DNA from: a bacterium (Candidatus Gribaldobacteria) CG10_big_fil_rev_8_21_14_0_10_41_12
Lineage (GTDB): Bacteria; Patescibacteriota; Minisyncoccia; Minisyncoccales; CG1-02-41-26
Assembly (NCBI GenBank): GCA_002773545.1
Contig: PFAV01000026.1
Location: forward strand, 1-6,401
DNA length: 6,401 bases
Direction of reading: 5' to 3'
The position numbers and the translations under genes are program-made. Shown here piece after piece: positions 1-4,957 of the stretch. The notes below the pieces were generated by a model. It was not told the DNA's origin and did not search any database. It worked only from the letters and a program-made list of their open reading frames with translations. How positions within the stretch are numbered: position 1 is the stretch's first letter; each line of letters begins with the position of its first letter.

Positions 1-74
1 ATAAAATGCATCCCCTCACTTATTTTTTAATTTTTCGGATTATCAAGAAATTTAAAAAAGCTAATCTTCAAATG

Positions 75-153
75 TGTCATTCTGAGGCCTAATGGCCGAA
101 GAATCTCAGAGAATCAGCAAAAGAGATTCTTCGCCTGCTGGCTCAGAATGACA
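75..153. repeat. composite palindromic repeat, copy A (79 bp)
   Basis: This is a near-perfect inverted repeat. The outer arms TGTCATTCTGAG (75-86) and CTCAGAATGACA (142-153) pair over 12 bp. The inner arms CGAAGAATCTC (97-107) and GAGATTCTTCG (123-133) pair over 11 bp around a 15-nt loop. Each arm also holds its own small hairpin at the outer/inner boundary (GCC-TAAT-GGC at 87-96 and CC-TGCT-GG at 134-141), so a four-way, cruciform-like fold is predicted. A second copy lies at 2572-2636 and shares the first 30 nt of the left arm exactly. Elements beginning TGTCATTCTGAG with GAAGAATC inside are, from general knowledge, a common dispersed palindrome in bacterial genomes. I infer a REP/MITE-like non-coding repeat. 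It ends 16 nt before the next start codon. Confidence 0.85.
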
Positions 154-169
154 AATTCTAGATATTTTT

Positions 170-1438
170 ATGAAAATAATCGCTGACTTTCATATTCATT
201 CTAAATATTCCCGAGCCACTTCGCCCCAGATGAATTTAGAAAATATCAGCCAGGCCGCCCAAACCAAGGGAGCGCAAGTGATTTCCACGGGCGATTTTAC
301 CCATCCAGCTTGGTTCCGCGAGCTGAAAGATAAGTTGAAACCAGCCGAGACAGGGCTTTTCAAATTAAAAACTAAAAACGAAAAAATAAAAGATGAGGAG
401 GAAACGAGATTTATTCTCACTACCGAGATAAGCTGTATTTATTCTAAAAATGGCAAAGTGAGAAAAACGCACATTTTAATTTTCGCGCCCGACTTAGCCA
501 CCGTAGAAAAAATCAACACTCGTTTAGCCACCATTGGCAATCTTAAGGCCGATGGCCGTCCTATTTTGGGCTTAGACGCTAAGAACTTATTGAAAATTGT
601 TTTAGAAATAAATCCGGATTGCTTGGTAGTGCCAGCGCATTGCTGGACTCCTTGGTTCGCGGTGTTTGGCTCTAAAAGCGGTTTTGACTCGCTGGAAGAA
701 TGTTTTGAAGAGCAAATTAAAAATATTTTTGCCGTGGAAACAGGCCTAAGTTCAGACCCGGCCATGAATTGGCAATTATCATCCTTGGACAAAGTGGCTT
801 TAATCAGTTGTTCGGACGCCCATAGCGCCCCTAAGATCGGCCGGGAGGCCTGCGTGTTTGACACAGAGTTGAGTTATCCGGCCATTATTGAGGCCATCAA
901 AAGCAAAAACCCCAAAAAGTTTTTATGCACCATTGAATTTTTTCCTGAAGAAGGCAAGTATCACTATGACGGCCATCGGCTTTGCAATGTGCGGCTATCT
1001 CCGGCTGAAACTAAAAAATACCGCGGGCTTTGTCCGGTTTGCGGTAAGCCATTAGTCATAGGCGTGGCCAGCCGGGTGGCGGCCTTAGCCGACCGCCCCG
1101 AGGGCTTTGCGCCGCCCCAGGCCATTCCCTACAAACGGCTTATTCCTTTAAGCCAAGTAGTTAGCGAAGTGTTAGGCGTGGGCGAAGCAAGCAAGAGGGT
1201 ACAAGAAATTTATCAGCGGCTTATCTCAAAATTAGGGCCGGAGCTAGCTATTTTAATTGATTGCCCTTTGTCTGGCATAGAAAAAGTTGGCGGCTCGGCC
1301 TTGGCCTTGGCTATTCAAAAAATGAGAGCGGGCCAGGTAAACATTGAGCCGGGTTATGACGGCGTTTATGGCCAAATCAGCATTTTGTCAGCCAATGAAA
1401 GAAAAGACCTTGGAGATAGACAGGGCTTGCTTTTTTAA
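170..1438 (+). CDS. PHP-domain endonuclease Q-like DNA repair nuclease
   Basis: The 422-residue product matches the endonuclease Q family (the former TIGR00375 group of PHP proteins). These enzymes nick DNA 5' of deaminated bases such as hypoxanthine and uracil, and at abasic sites. The N-terminal PHP metallo-hydrolase domain (about 1-245) shows the HxH motif (H8, H10), D42 in STGDFTHP, E86, H101, H157 in VPAHCWTPW, E190 and the closing SCSDAHS motif (D216, H218); these are candidate metal ligands. A C-terminal region follows with KYHYDGHRLCNVRLSP and CPVCG; C272, C288 and C291, perhaps with H265 or H269, look like a zinc site. ADRPEGF and the terminal PGYDGVYG are also familiar from the family. 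Length agrees with archaeal EndoQ (about 420). The start places HxH at residue 8 as expected; no Shine-Dalgarno is visible. PHP proteins also include histidinol-phosphatases (HisJ/HisK), and his genes follow, but those are shorter and lack this cysteine-bearing C-terminal part, so EndoQ is preferred. Confidence 0.78.
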   Translation: MKIIADFHIHSKYSRATSPQMNLENISQAAQTKGAQVISTGDFTHPAWFRELKDKLKPAETGLFKLKTKNEKIKDEEETRFILTTEISCIYSKNGKVRKTHILIFAPDLATVEKINTRLATIGNLKADGRPILGLDAKNLLKIVLEINPDCLVVPAHCWTPWFAVFGSKSGFDSLEECFEEQIKNIFAVETGLSSDPAMNWQLSSLDKVALISCSDAHSAPKIGREACVFDTELSYPAIIEAIKSKNPKKFLCTIEFFPEEGKYHYDGHRLCNVRLSPAETKKYRGLCPVCGKPLVIGVASRVAALADRPEGFAPPQAIPYKRLIPLSQVVSEVLGVGEASKRVQEIYQRLISKLGPELAILIDCPLSGIEKVGGSALALAIQKMRAGQVNIEPGYDGVYGQISILSANERKDLGDRQGLLF

Positions 1439-1442
1439 GGCC

Positions 1443-1470
1443 TTTACAGAGTGGTTTGTTGTGCTACAAT
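1443..1470 (+). promoter_or_regulatory. putative sigma-70-type promoter for hisA operon
   Basis: TTTACA (1443-1448, one mismatch to TTGACA) is separated by 16 nt from TACAAT (1465-1470, one mismatch to TATAAT). The -10 box is preceded by TGC (1462-1464), an extended -10 arrangement. It sits in the only gap between the nuclease gene and hisA, directly after the nuclease stop codon. The predicted start of transcription, near 1477, is only about 8 nt before the hisA ATG, so the messenger would be almost leaderless. The same -35 hexamer recurs at 6026. Confidence 0.6.
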
Positions 1471-1484
1471 TTAAGGGTTGCATT

Positions 1485-2204
1485 ATGAAAATTATACCAG
1501 CTATTGATGTGATTAATGGTCGTTGCGTTAGATTATTTAAGGGCGATTACAATTTCCAAAAGGATTATTTACCTAGTCCTTTTGAGGTGGCTAAAAAAAT
1601 TGAACAAGCCGGTTTTAGCGATTTGCATTTGATTGATTTAGAGGGCGCTAAAGAGGGTAGGGTAGTTAATTGGCCAGTAATTGAACAAATAACCCAAAAC
1701 ACTAAATTGGCTGTTGAGGTGGGCGGGGGCGTGCGCGCCAAAGACGAAGTCGCGCGGTTGTTGGCCTTGGGCGTTCAAAGAATTATGTTAGGCAGTTTGG
1801 CCTTGCAAAACCCCGAGATCTTAAAGGATTTATTGGTCGCTTTTGGCTCAGAAAAAATAATGGTTGATATTGGCTGGAAAGACGGCGGGGTGTATTATCA
1901 CGGCTGGCAAGAAAAGGCGGATAAAGAATTTGAGCAGGTTCTTAAAGAGTTATTGGCTCTGGGCGTGAACCGTATTTTACTCACTGATGTTGATAAAGAT
2001 GGCGCCTTGCAGGGGCCGAATTTCGGGCTTTACGAGCGGGTTGGCCGCGATTTTCCCGAATTATTAGTAACCGCTTCGGGCGGGATAAGCAGTAAAAGCG
2101 ATTTGCGTCGTTTGAAAAACAGCGGCGTTGAGGCGGTGGTAGTGGGCAAGGCCTTTCACGAAGGCTGGCTTTCTTTGAGCGATTTACAAAACTATGAGCG
2201 ATAA
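1485..2204 (+). CDS. hisA: HisA-like ProFAR isomerase with altered catalytic site
   Basis: The 239-residue product is a HisA (beta/alpha)8 barrel. HisA isomerises ProFAR to PRFAR, step 4 of histidine biosynthesis, in the cytoplasm. Family features are IPAIDVINGRCVRLFKGDY (catalytic D8), the phosphate-binding loop VGGGVR (79-84), GSLAL (103-107), TDVDKDGALQGPN (167-179, T167 intact), the second phosphate loop ASGGIS (197-202) and VVVGKAFHEG (218-227). The oddity is on strand 5: families read xLDxR with the general acid/base Asp (D127 of Thermotoga HisA), but here the sequence is VDIGWKDGGVYYHGW, putting Gly130 at that position and an Asp two residues earlier (D128). The ATG at 1485 was chosen because it gives the standard N-terminus; the frame stays open upstream to 1344, but that extension would overlap the nuclease gene and the promoter. 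Its last 11 nt overlap hisI, implying translational coupling. Whether it still isomerises ProFAR is uncertain. Confidence 0.88.
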   Translation: MKIIPAIDVINGRCVRLFKGDYNFQKDYLPSPFEVAKKIEQAGFSDLHLIDLEGAKEGRVVNWPVIEQITQNTKLAVEVGGGVRAKDEVARLLALGVQRIMLGSLALQNPEILKDLLVAFGSEKIMVDIGWKDGGVYYHGWQEKADKEFEQVLKELLALGVNRILLTDVDKDGALQGPNFGLYERVGRDFPELLVTASGGISSKSDLRRLKNSGVEAVVVGKAFHEGWLSLSDLQNYER

Positions 2205-2556
2205 ATTGAAAACAATTAAAATTAAAAACATTAGCGATTTTGTCCAGCAGGTTGATTGGGCCAAAGTTCATGGCTTGGCTCCGGTTATTACGCAGGACTA
2301 TTGGAGCAGTCGGGTTTTGATGTTGGGCTATATGAACCGAGAGGCCTTGCAAAAAACTTTAACCGAAGGTAAAATAACTTATTATTCGCGCATTCGCTCA
2401 GTCCTCTGGACAAAAGGCGAAACCTCGGGTAATTTTCAAATAGTAAAAAAGGTTTTTTTGGATTGCGATAATGACACCATCCTAATAAAAATCAAACAAA
2501 AAGGCGTGGTTTGCCATACCGGCCGTAAAACTTGTTTTTATCAGGAAATCAATTAG
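2194..2556 (+). CDS. hisI: phosphoribosyl-AMP cyclohydrolase (HisI), standalone
   Basis: The 120-residue protein is a single-domain PRA-CH. It hydrolyses the adenine ring of phosphoribosyl-AMP to give ProFAR, the substrate of HisA (step 3 of histidine biosynthesis). Family motifs are VLMLGYMNREAL (41-52), YYSRIRSVLWTKGETSGN (63-80) and LDCDNDTILI with GVVCHTGRKTCFY. The magnesium ligands D90, D92, D94 and zinc ligands C91, C107, C114 are all present with the same spacing as the archaeal enzyme (D85/87/89, C86/102/109). No HisE pyrophosphohydrolase domain is fused, so step 2 would need a separate gene. The ATG overlaps the end of hisA by 11 nt and has no clear Shine-Dalgarno, so it is probably translated by coupling. 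A composite palindromic repeat starts 16 nt after the stop. Of the his enzymes here this one looks the most conventional and is probably active. Confidence 0.95.
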   Translation: MSDKLKTIKIKNISDFVQQVDWAKVHGLAPVITQDYWSSRVLMLGYMNREALQKTLTEGKITYYSRIRSVLWTKGETSGNFQIVKKVFLDCDNDTILIKIKQKGVVCHTGRKTCFYQEIN

Positions 2557-2571
2557 AATTTACCGCGTCAA

Positions 2572-2636
2572 TGTCATTCTGAGGCCTAATGGCCGAAGAA
2601 TTTCTGGGATTCTTCGCCTACTGGCTCAGAGTGACA
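2572..2636. repeat. composite palindromic repeat, copy B (65 bp)
   Basis: This is the second copy of the element at 75-153. The first 30 nt (2572-2601) are identical, the right arm differs at two positions over about 30 nt, and the central loop is 14 nt shorter. Outer arms are TGTCATTCTGAG (2572-2583) and CTCAGAGTGACA (2625-2636); the single change in the outer stem turns an A:T pair into a G:T/U pair, still compatible with RNA pairing. The other right-arm change falls in the TACT loop of the side hairpin. It lies between hisI and the first hisG paralogue and ends 13 nt before that start codon. No T run follows, so a terminator role is not supported. Confidence 0.85.
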
Positions 2637-2649
2637 AATACATAAATTT

Positions 2650-3531
2650 ATGCCAACAAAAAATAAACTTCGTTTGGGTATTCCTGGCCGCGCTTTGCGA
2701 GGACAAACCATTGAGCTTTTGCAAAAGGCCGGCTATAGCGTGAGCGTTTCAGCCAGCGGCCATAAAATAACTCTTGACGACCCGGAGATTGAATGTTTTT
2801 TTTCCAAAACCCAAGAATTGGCCGAGTTGACGCAAGCTGGCATGTTAGACGCTTGTATTACGCACAAGGCCCGGCTTTTGGAGCAAAACATCAAGGCCAA
2901 AGAAATCAGCCAGCTCAATTATGGCAACGGCACTTGGCATATTACCCGAGTGGTTTTGTCTGCGCCAGTTGATTCCAAAATTAAATCTGTCAAGGACTTA
3001 AACGGCCAAGAGGTCTTTTCCCGCCTGCCCAATTTAACTAAAAAGTTCTTAGTAGACCAAGGGATTAAAGCCAAGGTTACCAAAGTTGGCTTCCCGGGCG
3101 AAGCCAAGGGAGAAATGTTTAACAAGCCCTTGGTTGATTTCACTAATACTGGGCGCACATTGGCGGAGCATAATATGAAAATAATAGCCGAGTTAATGAC
3201 AACCTTGCCGTGCTTGGTGATGAACCCTGTTTCTTATCAAGATGCTTGGAAAAGGCAAAAAACCGAAAATTTGGCTCTGCTTTTGAATAGCGCTCGCCTG
3301 GCCATGGATATGGTTGGCTTAATGATGCATGTAGAGAACGGCTTGATGCCCGAAGTTTTGAAGGTCTTGCCAGCTATGAAAAAACCAACTGTCACCCAAC
3401 TGCGGGGAGAAAATTTGTTTGATGTTTTAACAGTGGTTGACAGAAAAGAAGCCAGAGAGTTGGTGCCTCAATTGAAAAAGATTGGTTGCACTAATATTGT
3501 GGAATTCCCTTTAGAAAAAGTTATCATCTAA
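2650..3531 (+). CDS. hisG: divergent long-form HisG paralogue 1 (catalytic motifs degraded)
   Basis: The 293-residue product aligns end to end with long-form ATP phosphoribosyltransferase, which joins ATP and PRPP in step 1 of histidine biosynthesis, and with the next gene. Shared landmarks are LRLGIP...ELLQKAGY, DDPEIECFF (43-51), IKSVKDLNG (111-119), LPNLTKKFL (126-134), the PRPP loop VDFTNTGRTL (162-171) and DAWKRQKTENLALLL (198-212). The C-terminal ACT-like domain (about 220-293) is well preserved: GLMMHVENG, LPAMKKPTVTQL, LVPQLKKIGCTNIVEFPLEK. The N-terminal motifs are not: IPKGxL becomes IPGRAL (11-16, lysine lost), the Arg of RAQE becomes SKTQE (52-56), GxTGxDW becomes CITHKAR (69-75), and ADAIVD before the PRPP loop becomes NKPLVD (158-163). 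No Shine-Dalgarno precedes the ATG, which follows repeat B closely. It may be a weak enzyme, a regulatory subunit or repurposed; I cannot tell which. Confidence 0.82.
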   Translation: MPTKNKLRLGIPGRALRGQTIELLQKAGYSVSVSASGHKITLDDPEIECFFSKTQELAELTQAGMLDACITHKARLLEQNIKAKEISQLNYGNGTWHITRVVLSAPVDSKIKSVKDLNGQEVFSRLPNLTKKFLVDQGIKAKVTKVGFPGEAKGEMFNKPLVDFTNTGRTLAEHNMKIIAELMTTLPCLVMNPVSYQDAWKRQKTENLALLLNSARLAMDMVGLMMHVENGLMPEVLKVLPAMKKPTVTQLRGENLFDVLTVVDRKEARELVPQLKKIGCTNIVEFPLEKVII

Positions 3532-3543
3532 CAGCTAAGCTGT
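3531..3543. repeat. short palindrome between the two hisG copies
   Basis: ACAGCT-A-AGCTGT is a perfect 6-bp inverted repeat around one central base, filling most of the 18-nt gap between the two hisG paralogues and touching the first stop codon. As RNA it could form only a 4-bp stem with a 5-nt loop. It could be an operator-like site or chance; no T run follows, so it is not a terminator. Confidence 0.3.
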
Positions 3544-3549
3544 ATTAAA

Positions 3550-4446
3550 ATGCCCAAAATAAAAGAAAATTTACGCCAGAAGATTGTTTTTGGCATTCCC
3601 AAGGGCTCTTTGCAGGGAAACTCCTTGCTGTTTTTGCGCCAGGCCGGTTTTAATATTTATGTGGTCCCGCGGGTTTGCCAGCCCAAAATTGACGACTCGC
3701 AAATTAATTGTTTCTTGCTGCGGGCGCAGGAAATTCCTAAATATGTCTCTTTGGGCAAGCTAGACGCCGGCATTGCGGCTACCGATTGGATTCTTGAGCA
3801 AAAAGCCAAGGTAATTGAAGTTTGCGATTTGGATTTTGCTAAAAAAACTGTTGGTCGGGGCCCTAAATGGGTTTTAGCGGTGCCCCAGACCTCGCCCATT
3901 AAATCAGTCAAGGATTTGCAAGGCAAAGTGGTGGCTTCGGAAATAGTTAATGTAACTAATGCCTATTTGCAAAGAAAAGGGGTTAAAGCCAAGGTAGAAT
4001 TTTCTTGGGGCGCCAGCGAGGCCAAGGCCCCTTTGTTTGCTGACGCGGTGGTGGATATCACGGAAACCGGTGAATCATTGAGGGCTAATAATTTAAGAAT
4101 TTTAGACACTGTTTTAGAGGTAAAAACCAAGCTAATCGCCAGCCCATTGGCTTGGCAGAATTTATGGAAGCGCGAAAAGATTGAAACAATGGCTATGCTA
4201 ATTTATGGCCGAGTGCGGGGCCATCAAATGAGCAATATTATGGCGCACACTACCTCGGCTAATTTGCCAAAAATTTTGGCGGTGGCTAAAAAATACGACC
4301 AGGCCTCGGTTAAGAAAATAGCAGGCACTGACTATTATGATATTTCTTTTCGTTGCCAGGCCTTGCAAGCTCGCGATTTGTTGCCGGCCTTAAAAATGGC
4401 TGGAGCGCATGGCATAGTGCAGTCGCCCGCCTTCCGCTTGGGCTAA
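3550..4446 (+). CDS. hisG: long-form HisG paralogue 2 (ATP phosphoribosyltransferase-like, ACT domain degraded)
   Basis: The 298-residue product is closer to ordinary long-form HisG than its upstream partner. Catalytic-region motifs are FGIPKGSLQG (14-23), FLLRAQEIPKYV (55-66), LDAGIAATDWILE (71-83), IKSVKDLQGKVVASE (117-131), VEFSWGASEAK (149-159) and the PRPP loop VDITETGESLRANNLRILDT (168-187). The subfamily with VEFSWGATEAK and TETGSSLRANN reads LTGKDW where this protein has IAATDW (75-80), so one nucleotide-pocket motif is changed. The C-terminal ACT-like domain (about 225-298), which binds the feedback inhibitor histidine in long HisG, is eroded: the usual LPALKxPTIS stretch reads VAKKYDQASVKK and the protein ends QSPAFRLG rather than with the common PLxKVI. 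The gene starts 18 nt after the first copy ends, without a Shine-Dalgarno. It is the likelier catalytic member of the pair. Confidence 0.87.
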   Translation: MPKIKENLRQKIVFGIPKGSLQGNSLLFLRQAGFNIYVVPRVCQPKIDDSQINCFLLRAQEIPKYVSLGKLDAGIAATDWILEQKAKVIEVCDLDFAKKTVGRGPKWVLAVPQTSPIKSVKDLQGKVVASEIVNVTNAYLQRKGVKAKVEFSWGASEAKAPLFADAVVDITETGESLRANNLRILDTVLEVKTKLIASPLAWQNLWKREKIETMAMLIYGRVRGHQMSNIMAHTTSANLPKILAVAKKYDQASVKKIAGTDYYDISFRCQALQARDLLPALKMAGAHGIVQSPAFRLG

Positions 4447-4469
4447 TTGACGCAAACACAATTATCGCT

Positions 4470-4937
4470 ATGGATGTTAATAAAATTTATTATCTAACCA
4501 AAGACGGCTTGGAAAATCTGAAAAATGATTTACAACAAGCCAAGGACTTAAGAAAAGCCAAATTGGGCAAAGAAGCGCCCGCGGCTTTTTATTCAGAAGA
4601 GTTAAACTCGGAGTTTGTTTCGTTTCGCGATGAAATGGATGTTTTGGACGCCAAAATAGATGAAATGGAGCATGTTTTAAAAAATTATGAAATCATCAAG
4701 CCGCCCTTGGCCAGTGAAAAAGACAAGATTGGCTTGGGAGCTAAAGTGAGGGTGGAAATTGACGGCGCCACTGATGATTTTATTATTGTGGGCACTTGGG
4801 AGGCCAACCCGGCTTTGGGGTTGATTTCTGATGAATCGCCAGTGGGCAAAGCCTTGCTTGGCAAAAAAGTGGGCGAGATGGCCGTACTTAACTCACCGAT
4901 TAAAATTGCTTACAAAATCAAAAAAATCACCTATTAG
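4470..4937 (+). CDS. greA: GreA-type transcript cleavage factor, variant tip
   Basis: The 155-residue protein has the two-domain Gre layout. GreA enters the RNA polymerase secondary channel and stimulates cleavage of backtracked RNA. The N-terminal coiled-coil hairpin (about 5-76) begins YYLTKDGLENLKNDL and returns as SEFVSFRDEMDVLDAKIDEMEH. The C-terminal FKBP-like domain (about 85-155) shows LGAKVRVEID, FIIVGTWEANPALGLIS and SPVGKALLGKKVGE. The tip loop, usually GDLSEN with the two acidic residues that hold the catalytic magnesium, reads YSEELN here (41-46); E43 and E44 may substitute. This could be a lineage variant or an altered-function Gre homologue. The ATG at 4470 gives the standard N-terminus; the open frame upstream to 4353 overlaps hisG. 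It starts 23 nt after hisG copy 2, with no Shine-Dalgarno and no convincing promoter, so it is probably co-transcribed with the his genes although functionally unrelated. Confidence 0.92.
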   Translation: MDVNKIYYLTKDGLENLKNDLQQAKDLRKAKLGKEAPAAFYSEELNSEFVSFRDEMDVLDAKIDEMEHVLKNYEIIKPPLASEKDKIGLGAKVRVEIDGATDDFIIVGTWEANPALGLISDESPVGKALLGKKVGEMAVLNSPIKIAYKIKKITY

Positions 4938-4957
4938 ATGAGCTTTTTACAAACTCA

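Noticed and set aside
1..74. Possible short coding frame from ATG at 6, a possible divergent gene start on the minus strand near 9-11, and an AT-only imperfect hairpin (23-59).
   Set aside because: The + frame runs through into the repeat and ends there with no protein-like pattern. The minus-strand frame has only a few bases in the window and its GAGG touches the ATG. The hairpin has almost no GC pairs, so a terminator cannot be supported.
75..153. CRISPR array or tRNA-like gene, suggested by the cloverleaf-like fold of the repeats.
   Set aside because: There are only two copies about 2.4 kb apart with no spacer series, and no CCA end, anticodon arm or T-loop consensus is seen.
170..1438. 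Annotation of the PHP protein as the missing histidinol-phosphatase of the his cluster.
   Set aside because: HisJ/HisK proteins are about 270 residues and lack the KYHYDGHRLCNV, CPVCG and PGYDGVYG regions; the 422-residue layout fits EndoQ. A separate promoter also divides it from hisA.
1344..1484. N-terminal extension of hisA to the ATG at 1344.
   Set aside because: It would overlap the nuclease gene by 95 nt and run through a good promoter; the HisA family starts right at MKIIPAID.
2572..2636. Repeat copy B as an intrinsic terminator ending a hisAI transcript.
   Set aside because: Neither side of the stem is followed by a T run on the relevant strand, and the next gene starts 13 nt later.
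3550..4446. Reading the two HisG genes as a frameshifted single gene or an assembly duplication.
   Set aside because: Each is complete from start to stop and covers the full family length, and the two differ throughout, so they are old paralogues rather than a broken or artefactual copy.
4353..4469. N-terminal extension of greA to the ATG at 4353.
   Set aside because: The extra 39 residues overlap hisG copy 2 out of frame and have no resemblance to GreA, whose N-terminus begins near YYLTKDGL.
4447..4474. TTGACG before greA as an internal promoter.
   Set aside because: There is no acceptable -10 box at 16-18 nt; the spacing runs into the start codon.
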